Below the pieces are notes generated by a model. The model saw only the letters and a program-made list of their open reading frames with translations. It was not told the origin of the DNA and searched no databases. This document shows positions 55,295 through 64,000 of a stretch of DNA of 64,000 bases, piece by piece. The position numbers and the translations under genes are program-made. Origin of the DNA: Sphingobium sp. Cam5-1. GTDB lineage: Bacteria > Pseudomonadota > Alphaproteobacteria > Sphingomonadales > Sphingomonadaceae. Every line of letters starts with the position of its first letter. Within the stretch, counting starts at the first letter, position 1. The DNA is taken from contig NZ_CP065138.1 in the NCBI RefSeq assembly GCF_015693305.1, positions 1 to 64,000 of the forward strand, in the 5' to 3' direction.

Positions 55295-56590
55295 GTGAGC
55301 CTGTCCACTGCCTTCCAAAGCCAGACTTTCCGGCCTTTGTCGCTGCTTCGTCGCTTGTCGCGGCCGATCCAGATTCTTGGCGCGATCATGCTGGGCCTCG
55401 CTGCCGCAGCCTTGTTCGCGCAGATGGAGGGCGAACGCGGCGTGCCGCCGATCGCGAGCGGGGGCGATTATCAGGTCAGCGGCATCAAGGTCGATGTGCT
55501 GGGCAAGGACGCCAATAGCGCGCGCCTCGCGGGCTGGCGGCTGGCGCAGCGGCAGGGCTGGCGGATGCTGTGGACGCGCACCCATGGCGCGGCCGGGGTG
55601 CCGAACCTGTCCGATTCGCAGCTGGAAGCGATGATCTCCGGCGTGGAGATCGAATATGAGCAAGTCGGGCCGACCCGTTACATAGCGACGCTGGGCATCT
55701 TGTTTGACCGCGCGCGGACGGGGCAGCTGCTGGGCGTGTCCGGCCATGTCATGCGTTCGCCGCCGCTGCTGGTGATTCCGGTGATGTGGGATGGCGGGTC
55801 CGCTGTTTCCTATGAGCGGATCAATGAGTGGCAGAAGGCCTGGGCGCGGTTCCGCACTGGCGACAGCGCGATCGACTATGTGCGGGTGAGCGGATCGATC
55901 GCTGATCCCATCCTGCTGAATGCGGGTCAGGTGGGGCGGCGCGGGCGGCTGTGGTGGCGCGTGCTGCTGGACCAATATGGCGCGGCCGATGTGGTGGTGC
56001 CGATCGCGCGCCTTCAGCGGGAATATCCCGGTGGTCCGGTGAGGGGCACTTTTACGGCGCGCTATGGGCCGGACGATACGTTGATCGGCAGCTTTTCCCT
56101 GCGCGCGTCGGCTGAAAGCGCGATTCCGCAGATGCTGGATGAAGCGGCGCGGCGAATCGATCAGCTTTACACCGCCGCCCTTAATGACGGCCGTTTGCGG
56201 CCCGATCCGTCGTTGATCATTGAAGAGCCCGTCGATCCGGACGCGCTCGATATCGAAAATGCGACCGAGCTGCCGTTGGAGACGCTCGACACGCCGACGT
56301 CATCTGCGACTACCAGCAGCGTTTCGATCCAGTTCGACACGCCCGATGTCGGCTCTGTTGCGCAGGGCGAGGCGGCGGTGCGGTCCATCCTGGGCGTCAG
56401 GTCGGCGGCGACCAGCAGTCTTGCTCTGGGTGGGACTTCGGTGATGCAAGTGAGCTTTGACGGCAGCGTCGATGCCTTGCGCGCCGGGCTTCAGGCGCGG
56501 GGCTTCACTGTTTCGGGTTCCGGCAATACGCTGCGTATCAGGCGGGCGGGCGCTGCGCCTGCCGCAGCGGGGACAGCAGCGCCGCAATGA
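55295..56590 (+). CDS. DUF2066 family periplasmic protein
   Basis: The 431-residue product has an N-terminal membrane or signal segment ([20 protein letters not shown] near 25-44), then a DUF2066 domain ([28 protein letters not shown], then [24 protein letters not shown] in two parts), an internal proline-free linker, and a C-terminal domain ending in a small alpha/beta region with [18 protein letters not shown]. Function is not known. The GTG at 55295 is inside the upstream region of divergent purM; ATG at 55388 or 55247 are alternatives. The stop overlaps hdaA by 4 bases. Confidence 0.75.
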   Translation: MSLSTAFQSQTFRPLSLLRRLSRPIQILGAIMLGLAAAALFAQMEGERGVPPIASGGDYQVSGIKVDVLGKDANSARLAGWRLAQRQGWRMLWTRTHGAAGVPNLSDSQLEAMISGVEIEYEQVGPTRYIATLGILFDRARTGQLLGVSGHVMRSPPLLVIPVMWDGGSAVSYERINEWQKAWARFRTGDSAIDYVRVSGSIADPILLNAGQVGRRGRLWWRVLLDQYGAADVVVPIARLQREYPGGPVRGTFTARYGPDDTLIGSFSLRASAESAIPQMLDEAARRIDQLYTAALNDGRLRPDPSLIIEEPVDPDALDIENATELPLETLDTPTSSATTSSVSIQFDTPDVGSVAQGEAAVRSILGVRSAATSSLALGGTSVMQVSFDGSVDALRAGLQARGFTVSGSGNTLRIRRAGAAPAAAGTAAPQ

Positions 56591-57219
56591 GCCAGATCAG
56601 CCTGCCGTTCGAATGGCCAGGGCAGGGGACGGACGATGACTTCCTGGTCAGCGACGCCAATCATGTCGCCGTCCGCCATCTGGAAAATTGGCGCGAATGG
56701 CCCTTGGCGATCAGCGTGTTGAGTGGCCCGGCGCGGTCGGGCCGGTCGATGCTGGGGCGGCGTTTTGCGGCGATGAGCGGCGGCACGGTGATCGATGATG
56801 CGCAGGGGCAGGATGATCGGCTCCTGTTCAACGCCTGGAACGATGCGCAGACGAACCGAAAGCCGCTGCTGCTGATCGGGGACAGCGCGCCGACGTTATG
56901 GGACGTGCCTCTACCGGACCTGCGATCGCGCCTGGCCGCCGCGCCGCATGTCGCGATCGAGCAGCCTGACGAGCCGCTCGCCCTGGCGCTTGTCGAACGG
57001 GCGCTTGGCCGGGCCGGTTCGCGTTATGCGCAGGATTTGCCGGAGTGGCTGCTGCGCCGGATCGAGCGCAGCTATGCCGCGATCGCGGAGGCTGTTCGCC
57101 TGCTCAATGAAGCGGCATTGTCATCGGGACGTAAGATTTCTGTCGCTATGGCCAAAGAGAGTCTGCAAGCGGCTGGTTTCTTGCCTATAGTGGCGGACGA
57201 TCCGCACCCCTCATCATAG
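56587..57219 (+). CDS. hdaA: DnaA regulatory inactivator-type protein HdaA (degenerate ATP site)
   Basis: The 210-residue DnaA-like AAA+ protein has no DNA-binding domain. Its N-terminus carries a beta-clamp-binding motif QISLPF (residues 3-8), as in Hda, which with the clamp drives DnaA-ATP hydrolysis. The P-loop reads GPARSGRS, with arginine instead of lysine, and the Walker B region reads LLLIGD, without the aspartate pair. The arginine-finger motif LRSRL near 113 is kept. It overlaps the DUF2066 gene (ATGA) and precedes ppk by 10 bases. Confidence 0.83.
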   Translation: MSQISLPFEWPGQGTDDDFLVSDANHVAVRHLENWREWPLAISVLSGPARSGRSMLGRRFAAMSGGTVIDDAQGQDDRLLFNAWNDAQTNRKPLLLIGDSAPTLWDVPLPDLRSRLAAAPHVAIEQPDEPLALALVERALGRAGSRYAQDLPEWLLRRIERSYAAIAEAVRLLNEAALSSGRKISVAMAKESLQAAGFLPIVADDPHPSS

Positions 57220-57229
57220 TGAGAGAGAC

Positions 57230-59368
57230 GTGGCCGAAGCCGATCCGTCCGCCAGCCTGACACTGCCCACCGACCGCTATTTCAACCGGGAGCTGTCCTG
57301 GCTGGCGTTCAACCAGCGCGTGCTGGAAGAGGCGATGAACCGCGCGCATCCGCTGCTGGAGCGGCTGCGGTTCCTGTCGATTTCTGGCGCGAACCTGGAT
57401 GAATTTTTCAGCGTGCGCGTGGCGGGGCTCAAGGGCCAGCAGTTGCAGGATGTCGACATGCGGTCGGCCGATGGGCTGACGCCTGCGCAGCAACTTGCGG
57501 CGATCACCGACGAAACCGCGCGGCTGATGACAGCGCAGCAGAAGGTCTGGGGCGCGCTGCATGGCGAATTGGTTCAGGTTGGGATCGAGGTTATCGGCCC
57601 GTCGAGCCCGCTCGATCCGTCATGCGAGACATGGCTGCGGGAGCATTTCCTGGGCCAGATCTTCCCGATTCTGACGCCGCAGGCGCTGGACCCGGCGCAT
57701 CCTTTTCCCTTCATCCCCAATCAGGGGCTGTCGATCGTCTTCGACCTCGAACGGCTGTCGGACAAGCAGCCGATCCGCGAGCTGGTGATGATCCCGTCCT
57801 CGCTCGCCCGCTTTGTGCGGATGCCGGGCACGCCTGCGCGCTACATGGCTTTGGAGGCGGTGATCCGTCGCTTTTCGGGCGATCTCTTTCCCGGCTATCG
57901 GGTGCGCAACAGCGGCGTGTTCCGCATCATCCGCGACAGCGATATCGAGATTGAGGAAGAGGCGGAGGATCTGGTCCGCTATTTCCGCAGCGCCATCAAG
58001 CGGCGGCGGCGGGGCCGCGTGATCCGCATGGAGATCGAGGAGCGCATTCCCGAGCCGGTCGAGGAAATGTTGCAGGACATGCTTCAGGGGCATGAGGCGA
58101 TCATTGCCGAGGTCGAGGGGTTCGTCGGGATTGGCGATCTGAGCGGCATTGTCGAGGAAGACCGGCCGGATTTGAAGTTCGAGCCATATGCGCCGCGCTT
58201 CCCCGAGCGCATCCGCGAATATGGCGGGGATTGCTTTGCGGCGATCCGGGCGAAGGACATTGTCGTCCACCACCCCTATGAAGCGTTCGACGTGGTCGTT
58301 TCCTTCCTGAAACAAGCGGCGTCTGACCCGGACGTGGTGGCGATCAAGCAGACGCTCTATCGCGCAGGCAAGCAGTCGGCGATCATCCGCGCGCTGATCG
58401 ACGCGGCGGAGGCGGGCAAGTCGGTGACGGCGGTCGTTGAACTCAAGGCACGGTTCGATGAAGAGCAGAATCTGATGTGGGCCGACGCGCTGGAGCGGGC
58501 GGGCGTTCAGGTGGTCTATGGCTTCATCGACTGGAAGACCCACGCCAAGGTGTCGATGGTCGTCCGGCGCGAGGGCGAAGCGTTCCGCACCTACTGCCAT
58601 TTCGGCACGGGCAATTATCACCCTGTCACCGCGCGCATTTATACGGATTTGAGCTTCTTCACCGCCGATCCCGCTTATGGTCGGGATGCCGCCGCGCTGT
58701 TCAACTATATCACCGGCTATGTCGAACCCCAGGCGCTGGAAAAGCTGGTGATGAGCCCGCGCGATCTGCGCAATCGCCTCTGTCAGCTGATCGACGCGGA
58801 GATCGAGCATGTCCGCGCCGGGCGGCCCGGCAATATCTGGGCGAAGATGAACTCGCTCGTCGATCCGGCGATCATCGAGAAGCTCTATGCCGCCAGCAAT
58901 GCGGGGGTGCAGATCGACCTGATCGTGCGCGGCATCTGCTGCCTGCGGCCGGGCGTGCCGGGCATGTCCGAAAATATCCGGGTGAAATCGGTTGTCGGCC
59001 GCTTTCTGGAGCATAGCCGCATCACCGCCTTCGGCAACGGCAAGGCGCTGCCCAACAATGGCGCGAAGGTGTTCATCAGCTCGGCCGACTGGATGCCAAG
59101 GAACTTCGACCGGCGCGTCGAATTTCTTGCCCCTGTGGAGAACCCGACCGTTCACGACCAGATTTTGGACCAGGTGATGGTCGCGAACCTGATCGACACT
59201 GAACAAAGTTGGGAACTGGACAGCGACGGCCATTATGACCGCCTCGATCCCACCGATCGGCCGTTCAACCTGCACCGCTATTTCATGACCAACCCGTCGC
59301 TTTCGGGCCGGGGCGCGGCGCTGGACAGCGGGGCGGTGCCGACATTGCGCCTGCGCGGACGGGCCTGA
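57230..59368 (+). CDS. ppk: Polyphosphate kinase 1
   Basis: Makes polyphosphate reversibly from ATP. The 712-residue product has the four PPK1 domains: N-terminal FNRELSWLAFNQRVLEEA near 15-32, head domain, and the two PLD-like C-terminal domains with the phosphorylated histidine in GTGNYHPVTARIYTDLSFF in two parts near 463-481 and HAKVSMVVRREG near 445. The start is GTG after GAGAGAGA. It is 6 bases before ppx, and both are one transcript. Confidence 0.96.
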   Translation: MAEADPSASLTLPTDRYFNRELSWLAFNQRVLEEAMNRAHPLLERLRFLSISGANLDEFFSVRVAGLKGQQLQDVDMRSADGLTPAQQLAAITDETARLMTAQQKVWGALHGELVQVGIEVIGPSSPLDPSCETWLREHFLGQIFPILTPQALDPAHPFPFIPNQGLSIVFDLERLSDKQPIRELVMIPSSLARFVRMPGTPARYMALEAVIRRFSGDLFPGYRVRNSGVFRIIRDSDIEIEEEAEDLVRYFRSAIKRRRRGRVIRMEIEERIPEPVEEMLQDMLQGHEAIIAEVEGFVGIGDLSGIVEEDRPDLKFEPYAPRFPERIREYGGDCFAAIRAKDIVVHHPYEAFDVVVSFLKQAASDPDVVAIKQTLYRAGKQSAIIRALIDAAEAGKSVTAVVELKARFDEEQNLMWADALERAGVQVVYGFIDWKTHAKVSMVVRREGEAFRTYCHFGTGNYHPVTARIYTDLSFFTADPAYGRDAAALFNYITGYVEPQALEKLVMSPRDLRNRLCQLIDAEIEHVRAGRPGNIWAKMNSLVDPAIIEKLYAASNAGVQIDLIVRGICCLRPGVPGMSENIRVKSVVGRFLEHSRITAFGNGKALPNNGAKVFISSADWMPRNFDRRVEFLAPVENPTVHDQILDQVMVANLIDTEQSWELDSDGHYDRLDPTDRPFNLHRYFMTNPSLSGRGAALDSGAVPTLRLRGRA

Positions 59369-59374
59369 ACGGTC

Positions 59375-60889
59375 ATGAATTCGATGCTGAGCCAGGTGCG
59401 CGCCATCGCAGAGACGATGGTGACATCACCCGCCCATGCCAAGGCGCGCACGGCGATCATCGACATCGGGTCCAACAGCGTCCGACTGGTTGTCTATGAC
59501 GGGCCACGGCGCATTCCGTTCATCCTGTTCAATGAAAAGGTGATGGCGGGGCTGGGCGCATCGCTTGGGCGAACCGGGCGGATCGAGCCGGAAGCCATGG
59601 AGCGCGGATTGCGGGCGGTGGGGCGCTTTGCCCATCTGTGCCGTGAGATGGAGGTACGGGACGTGCGCTGCGTCGCCACCGCCGCCGTGCGTGATGCCGC
59701 CAATGGCGATGAGTTCATTCAGCGCGCGCGCGACATGGGGCTGGAAGTCGAACTACTGACCGGAGCGCAGGAGGCGGTGGCGGCGGCCTATGGCGTGCTG
59801 TCGGGCATACCGGGCGCAGATGGCATCGTCGGCGATCTGGGCGGCGGCAGTCTGGAGCTGGCGCGGGTGCGCGACGGCGCGGTGCATGAAACCATCTCGC
59901 TGCCGCTGGGCGTGCTGCGCCTGCCGCAGATCCGCGCGAAGGGTCCGGCCGTTCTGGAACGGCAGGTGAAGAAGATGTTGGCAAAGGCGGGATGGAATGC
60001 CGGGCCTGACCTGCCCTTCTATCTGGTGGGCGGGTCGTGGCGCGCGCTTGCCCGGTTCGACATGCAGCTGACCAACTTCCCGCTGCCGGTGGTGCATCAA
60101 TATGCCATGCCCGCCGCGCGCGCGGAGCAGTTGACGCGGATCGTGTCCCATGTGGGCCGGGCGCGGTTGAAGGATATTCCGTCGATCACCGGGTCGCGCG
60201 TGCCGACTTTGCCCGATGCCGCGGCGTTGCTGTCGGTGGTCGTTCGGCAGTTGAAGTCGAGTGAACTGGTCGTGTCGGCCTATGGCCTGCGCGAAGGGTT
60301 GTTATTCGAAGATTTGCCCGCCGACATTCGCAAGCATGATCCGCTGCTGGTGGCTGCGGAGGCGGAGGGCGAGGCGCAGGGGCGCTTTGCGGGCCATGGC
60401 GACATGATCGACCGCTGGATCGGCCCGCTGTTCCGCGATGATGAGTCGTCATGGCGGCGCATCCGCCGGGCGGCTTGCCTGCTGGCCGATGTCGGCTGGC
60501 GCGCCAATCCGGATTTCCGGGCGGAACGTGGGGTGGAAATTGCCCTGCACAGCAATTGGGTGGGCATCACTGCGCCCGAGCGGGCGATGTTGGCGCAGGC
60601 TTTGCACAGTAATTTCGGCGGTTCGTCCGTGCCGCCCGCCGGGATCGCAGGGCTCGCCCCTCCCGCCGCGCTCAAGCGGGCGACCTTGTGGGGGCTGGCG
60701 ATTCGGCTGGGCCAGCGCCTGTCGGGCGGGGTCGAAGGGCCCTTGCTGGCGTCGAAGCTGGAGATGGATGGCGATACGCTGGAACTGCGGCTGAAGGGCG
60801 TGGACATGGACTTGTTCGGCGAGGCGGTCGAGCGGCGGCAGCGGCATCTGGCGCAGGCCATGGGGGTTAAATATCGGATGGCTTGGTGA
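59375..60889 (+). CDS. ppx: Exopolyphosphatase (Ppx/GppA family)
   Basis: Releases phosphate from polyphosphate ends and in the Ppx/GppA family can also act on pppGpp. The 504-residue product has the ASKHA fold (IDIGSNSVRLVVYD near 27-40, the GDLGGGSLELARV near 150) and a C-terminal helical HD-like domain. It follows ppk by 6 bases. The presence of rsh in the window makes polyphosphate and ppGpp control both visible here. Confidence 0.94.
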   Translation: MNSMLSQVRAIAETMVTSPAHAKARTAIIDIGSNSVRLVVYDGPRRIPFILFNEKVMAGLGASLGRTGRIEPEAMERGLRAVGRFAHLCREMEVRDVRCVATAAVRDAANGDEFIQRARDMGLEVELLTGAQEAVAAAYGVLSGIPGADGIVGDLGGGSLELARVRDGAVHETISLPLGVLRLPQIRAKGPAVLERQVKKMLAKAGWNAGPDLPFYLVGGSWRALARFDMQLTNFPLPVVHQYAMPAARAEQLTRIVSHVGRARLKDIPSITGSRVPTLPDAAALLSVVVRQLKSSELVVSAYGLREGLLFEDLPADIRKHDPLLVAAEAEGEAQGRFAGHGDMIDRWIGPLFRDDESSWRRIRRAACLLADVGWRANPDFRAERGVEIALHSNWVGITAPERAMLAQALHSNFGGSSVPPAGIAGLAPPAALKRATLWGLAIRLGQRLSGGVEGPLLASKLEMDGDTLELRLKGVDMDLFGEAVERRQRHLAQAMGVKYRMAW

Positions 60890-60908
60890 GGGGGGCGGAG
60901 AAGTCTCT

Positions 60909-61042
60909 CCCTCTCCCCTTTAGGGGAGAGGGTTGGGGAGAGGGAATACGCTCTCGGCTTTACAGCCCCCTCTCCCGCCGTCGCTACGCTCGGCACCTCG
61001 GCCAGAGTCACGTGCCTCTGGCCGACCTCTGAAGGGGAGAGG
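60909..61042. repeat. C/T-rich inverted repeats between ppx and argB (third palindrome family)
   Basis: CCCTCTCCCC-ttta-GGGGAGAGGG at 60909-60932 is followed by a second hairpin group from 60965: CCCCCTCTCCC, then CGGCCAGAG-tcacgtgc-CTCTGGCCG, and GGGGAGAGG at 61034-61042. These are different in core from the C/G-rich copies elsewhere in the window. No gene is in these bases. Confidence 0.7.
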
Positions 61043-61104
61043 AAATTGACGTCCTTTTTCCGCCAACTTGCCCCCGCATCTATAAGGCCCTATTGCGCGC
61101 GCCC

Positions 61105-62010
61105 ATGAACAGCAAGCACGCCCCCGACCCCGCTCTCCTCGCCAAGGCCGAAACGCTCGTGGAGGCGCTGCCCTACATGCAGCGATATGCGGGGCAGACG
61201 TTCGTCGTGAAATATGGCGGCCATGCGATGGGCGATCCCGAAGCGGCGCGCGATTTTGCCGAGGACGTGGTGCTGATGAAGGCGGTCGGCATCAATGTGG
61301 TCGTCGTCCATGGCGGCGGGCCTCAGATTGGCGCGATGCTCAAGAAGCTGGGCGTCGAATCGCACTTCGTGAACGGCCTGCGCGTCACCGACAGGGAAAC
61401 CGCGCAGATCGCCGAAATGGTGCTGGCAGGTTCCATCAACAAGGAAATCGTTGGCTGGATTTCCGGCGCGGGCGGCAAGGCTGTCGGCATTTCGGGCAAG
61501 GACGGCGGGCTCGTCCTGTGCGAGAAGGTCGGCGATACGCGGGCGCCCGATCCCAATTCGGGGATTGAGCGCAATGTCGACCTCGGCTTTGTCGGCGATC
61601 CGGTGAAGGTCGATCGGTCGATTCTCGACACGCTGACCCAAAGCGGCATCATTCCGGTCATTGCGCCGGTAGGCATCGGTGCCGATGGACACACTTATAA
61701 TGTGAACGCCGACACCATGGCGGGCGCGATTGCGGCGGAGCTTCAGGCTTCGCGCTTCTTCCTGCTGACCGATGTGGCGGGCGTGCTGGACAAGCAGGGG
61801 CAGTTGCTGACTGATCTCGACCCGGCGGCGATAAAGGTGCTGCAAGAGGATGGCACGATCAGCGGCGGCATGATCCCGAAGCTGGAAACCTGCGTGAAGG
61901 CGGTCGAGGGTGGCGTGGACGCTGCCGTTATTTTGGACGGGCGCGTGCCGCATGCGATGCTGCTGGAGATTTTCACGAAGCGCGGTGCCGGTACTTTAGT
62001 GCGGCGGTGA
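61105..62010 (+). CDS. argB: Acetylglutamate kinase
   Basis: Phosphorylates N-acetylglutamate in arginine synthesis. The 301-residue product has the amino-acid-kinase fold with [11 protein letters not shown] near 70-80, VKYGGHAMG near 35-43 and the ATP-binding [10 protein letters not shown] near 228. The ATG at 61105 is preferred over an upstream TTG at 61093. It is separated from yggT by a palindromic repeat. Confidence 0.96.
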   Translation: MNSKHAPDPALLAKAETLVEALPYMQRYAGQTFVVKYGGHAMGDPEAARDFAEDVVLMKAVGINVVVVHGGGPQIGAMLKKLGVESHFVNGLRVTDRETAQIAEMVLAGSINKEIVGWISGAGGKAVGISGKDGGLVLCEKVGDTRAPDPNSGIERNVDLGFVGDPVKVDRSILDTLTQSGIIPVIAPVGIGADGHTYNVNADTMAGAIAAELQASRFFLLTDVAGVLDKQGQLLTDLDPAAIKVLQEDGTISGGMIPKLETCVKAVEGGVDAAVILDGRVPHAMLLEIFTKRGAGTLVRR

Positions 62011-62032
62011 GCCGGGGTTTTGGAAGCAGCGA

Positions 62033-62101
62033 CCGTTCGCTTCGAGCGAAGTCGAGAAGCTGTATGCGCATCCGTATCTCGACTTCGCTCGATACGAACG
62101 G
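62033..62101. repeat. Palindromic repeat, TTCGAGCGAAGTCGAGAA family, copy 3
   Basis: The left arm (62033-62058, CCGTTCGCTTCGAGCGAAGT then CGAGAA) pairs with the right arm (62076-62101, ATCTCGACTTCGCTCGATAC then GAACGG) with three mismatches around an 18-base loop. It sits between argB and yggT. Confidence 0.85.
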
Positions 62102-62201
62102 GGATGGGTCGCAAAATCCCAATCATCGGAAAGCACCTGCTCCCGGCTTGTCGCGGAGCCTCTCCCTCGGCTAGAGCAGCGGCAGTCAATTTGGAGACCG
62201 C

Positions 62202-62492
62202 ATGGCCTACGCGCTCTATCAGATCATTGTCATCCTGCTCGATGTGCTGTGGTGGATCATCATCATTCAGGCGATCATGAGCTGGTTGATCGCCTTCAAT
62301 GTCATCAACACGTCCAGCGATATCGTGCGCACGATCATCGTGGCGCTCGACCGGATGACGGCGCCGATCTACAATCCGATCAGACGGGTGATGCCTGACC
62401 TTGGCGCGCTCGACCTGTCGCCGATGGTCGTGCTGCTCGCCATCCTGATCATCCGACAGGCCATATTGCCGCCGCTCTTCGGTCTGGTGTGA
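62202..62492 (+). CDS. YggT family membrane protein
   Basis: The 96-residue product has two membrane segments (about 5-30 and 65-85) and the YggT motif YNPIRRVMPDLGALDLSPM near 58-76. The family is thought to help in membrane insertion or osmotic stress, unproven. It overlaps the DUF167 gene by GTGA. Confidence 0.85.
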   Translation: MAYALYQIIVILLDVLWWIIIIQAIMSWLIAFNVINTSSDIVRTIIVALDRMTAPIYNPIRRVMPDLGALDLSPMVVLLAILIIRQAILPPLFGLV

Positions 62493-62812
62493 GCGTCTGG
62501 AGGCAGGACGGTAACGACCTGCTGCTGTCTGTCCGGTTGACGCCAGGCGCGGCGCGTGAAGATATTGGCGGGTGCTGGACGGACGAGAAGGGTGCGCAAT
62601 GGCTGGGCGCGCGCGTCCGCGCCGTCGCGGAAAAGGGCAGGGCGAACACGGCGCTCATTGCGCTGCTTGCCAAAAGGCTGGACTGGCCACGCAGCGCGAT
62701 TTCACTGGAATCGGGTGACACCAACCGGCTAAAGCGGCTTCGTATCAAGGGCGGGGTAGACGCGCTGGCGCGCCTGTCCGCCATCATCAAGGAACGGGTT
62801 GAGGCAGCATGA
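62489..62812 (+). CDS. DUF167 (YggU) family protein
   Basis: The 107-residue product starts at GTG and carries the DUF167 pattern: [14 protein letters not shown] near 15-28, [20 protein letters not shown] near 45-64 and [15 protein letters not shown] near 75-89. It overlaps yggT and folD by 4 bases each (GTGA, ATGA). Role is unknown. Confidence 0.88.
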   Translation: MSVWRQDGNDLLLSVRLTPGAAREDIGGCWTDEKGAQWLGARVRAVAEKGRANTALIALLAKRLDWPRSAISLESGDTNRLKRLRIKGGVDALARLSAIIKERVEAA

Positions 62813-63702
62813 CCATCGGCAAGATCATCGACGGAAAAGCCTTCGCCGCTACGCTGCGCGCGAAGGTGGCGGAGGGCGTCGTCGCCTTTGTCGAACGCAT
62901 GGGGCGCAAGCCGGGCCTCGCCGTCGTACTGGTGGGTGAGGACCCGGCCAGCTCGGTCTATGTCCGCAACAAGGGCAAGATGACGGTCGAGGCGGGCATG
63001 GAAAGCCTTGAGTTCAAGCTGCCCGCCAGCATCGGCGAGGATGAGTTGCTCGAACTGGTCGAGGAATTGAACGCCGATGACCGGGTTGACGGCATCCTCG
63101 TCCAGCTGCCGCTGCCCGGCCATATCGACGAGGCGGCGGTGATCGGCACGATCGATCCGGCCAAGGATGTGGACGGGTTCCATGTCGTCAATTCCGGGCG
63201 GCTGGCGACGGGGCAGGAGGCGCTGGTCCCCTGCACGCCGCTCGGCTGCGTCATGCTGCTGAAGGATGAGCTGGGCGACCTGTCGGGTATGGAGGCGGTG
63301 GTCGTGGGCCGGTCCAACATCGTGGGCAAGCCGATGGCGCAGCTGCTTCTGGCCGAGAATTGCACGGTCACGATCGCGCATAGCCGCACGCGCGATCTGG
63401 CGTCGGTGGTGCACCGCGCCGACATTGTGGTGGCTGCCGTAGGCCGGGCCGAGATGGTGAAGGGCGAATGGATCAAGCCGGGCGCGACCGTGATCGACGT
63501 CGGCATCAATCGCGTGACCGATACGGAAGATGGCAAGAGCCGGATCGTCGGCGACGTCGCCACGGCCGAAGCGCTGGCCCATGTGCGGGCGATCACGCCG
63601 GTGCCGGGGGGTGTCGGGCCGATGACGATCGCGGTGCTGTTGCGCAATACGCTGGTGGCGGCCCATGCCCGCGCGGGGCTGGCGAAGCCGGAGGGGCTGT
63701 GA
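62809..63702 (+). CDS. folD: Methylenetetrahydrofolate dehydrogenase/cyclohydrolase FolD
   Basis: Bifunctional enzyme of one-carbon metabolism linking 5,10-methylene-THF and 10-formyl-THF, the substrate of PurN. The 297-residue protein has the catalytic block [15 protein letters not shown] near 50-64, [10 protein letters not shown] near 99, the NADP loop [16 protein letters not shown] near 166 and the C-terminal [15 protein letters not shown] near 266. It overlaps the previous gene by ATGA and the next by GTGA. Confidence 0.96.
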   Translation: MTIGKIIDGKAFAATLRAKVAEGVVAFVERMGRKPGLAVVLVGEDPASSVYVRNKGKMTVEAGMESLEFKLPASIGEDELLELVEELNADDRVDGILVQLPLPGHIDEAAVIGTIDPAKDVDGFHVVNSGRLATGQEALVPCTPLGCVMLLKDELGDLSGMEAVVVGRSNIVGKPMAQLLLAENCTVTIAHSRTRDLASVVHRADIVVAAVGRAEMVKGEWIKPGATVIDVGINRVTDTEDGKSRIVGDVATAEALAHVRAITPVPGGVGPMTIAVLLRNTLVAAHARAGLAKPEGL

Positions 63703-64000
63703 CGGCAAAGCGGGCCGTCCTGATCGCGGCTTGCCTTGTCGGGCTGGTCGCGGCGCGGGCGCCGATGCGGCATCAGCCTGATCCCAGTTCCGTCTTCGCC
63801 GCCGAAATTGCCTTCAACCGTTTGGCGCGGGACAAGGGGCAGTGGACGGCGTTTCGCGAGACCGCCGCCGATGATGCGGTGATGTTCGTGCCGCAGCGGG
63901 TGCTGGCCAAGCAATGGTTGAAGGGCCGCGCCGATCCGGCCGAGCCGGTGAGCTGGACGCCGTCCACCATATATGTGTCGTGCGACGGCAATCTGGCGGC
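63699..64000 (+). CDS. Partial gene: secreted hypothetical protein, possibly DUF4440/SnoaL-like
   Basis: A GTG start overlaps the folD stop (GTGA), and an open frame runs to the window end, giving at least 100 residues. It starts with a membrane or signal segment ([16 protein letters not shown]) and continues with [20 protein letters not shown] in the mature part and [12 protein letters not shown], the pattern of small NTF2-like DUF4440 proteins. The end is outside the window, so identity is tentative. Confidence 0.6.
   Translation, partial: MTAKRAVLIAACLVGLVAARAPMRHQPDPSSVFAAEIAFNRLARDKGQWTAFRETAADDAVMFVPQRVLAKQWLKGRADPAEPVSWTPSTIYVSCDGNLA

Noticed and set aside
57620-59275. 551-codon minus-strand open frame opposite ppk
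   Set aside because: Antisense to polyphosphate kinase in the GC-shadow frame, with no recognisable domain.
62449-63708. 419-codon minus-strand open frame opposite folD
   Set aside because: Antisense to folD; composition is that of a shadow frame and no family is visible.

Overview
The window is GC-rich alphaproteobacterial chromosome, most likely from a sphingomonad (Sphingobium/Sphingomonas type). This is inferred from several things: MetH encoded as two adjacent genes, a secB / Tim44-like / mltA / smr block, an HdaA-type DnaA regulator, a bifunctional Rsh, and palindromic repeats between genes. Base 1 is the A of the dnaA start codon, so the molecule was probably linearised at dnaA. No tRNA, rRNA, CRISPR array, insertion sequence or prophage was seen.

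Region by region. 1-14.6 kb: dnaA, a periplasmic cyclophilin, a DUF4136 lipoprotein, trpS-murJ, secB diverging from a coupled Tim44-like/mltA/smr run, a GGDEF-EAL protein, dapE, a cupin and an S66 peptidase, two small unknowns and a PCu(A)C copper chaperone. 14.6-18 kb: dnaK-dnaJ with a plausible RpoH promoter. 18-26.5 kb: a sterol-desaturase-family enzyme, an acyl-CoA dehydrogenase with its MerR regulator, a DUF2946/TonB-receptor pair, a large FAD oxidoreductase and an orphan TonB-C-like secreted protein. 26.7-29 kb: a compact phosphorelay set (kinase, lone receiver, Hpt). 29-33 kb: rplJL with an apparent L10 leader, and rsh. 33-38 kb: an HxlR regulator, a LytS/LytR-type pair, GtrA next to an STT3-like GT-C membrane protein, and tadA. 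38-41 kb: rpmB and small envelope proteins. 41-47 kb: a methionine operon made of an ArsR-methyltransferase fusion, metF and split metH. 47-52 kb: secreted or lipoprotein hydrolases and nadB. 51.6-55.2 kb: a DUF559 nuclease gene inside inverted repeats, an ABC ATPase, a purN-YjbR fusion and purM. 55.3-60.9 kb: DUF2066 protein, hdaA, ppk, ppx. 61-64 kb: argB, yggT, DUF167, folD and the start of a further gene.

The parts that reward a second look are regulatory and repeat-based. (1) A ~420 bp unit at 51.6-52.0 kb holds a DUF559 (PD-D/ExK-like) nuclease flanked by ~43 bp terminal inverted copies of a C/G-rich palindrome that is also scattered elsewhere (30.7 and 44.2-44.3 kb). This looks like a nuclease/palindrome mobile pair analogous to REP/RAYT systems. 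(2) A second palindrome family sits between co-directional genes at three places (dnaK-dnaJ, purM-purN, argB-yggT). (3) The ArsR-methyltransferase gene has a perfect inverted-repeat operator placed so that the transcript is predicted to be leaderless. (4) HdaA keeps its clamp-binding motif and arginine finger but has lost the P-loop lysine and the Walker B acid pair.
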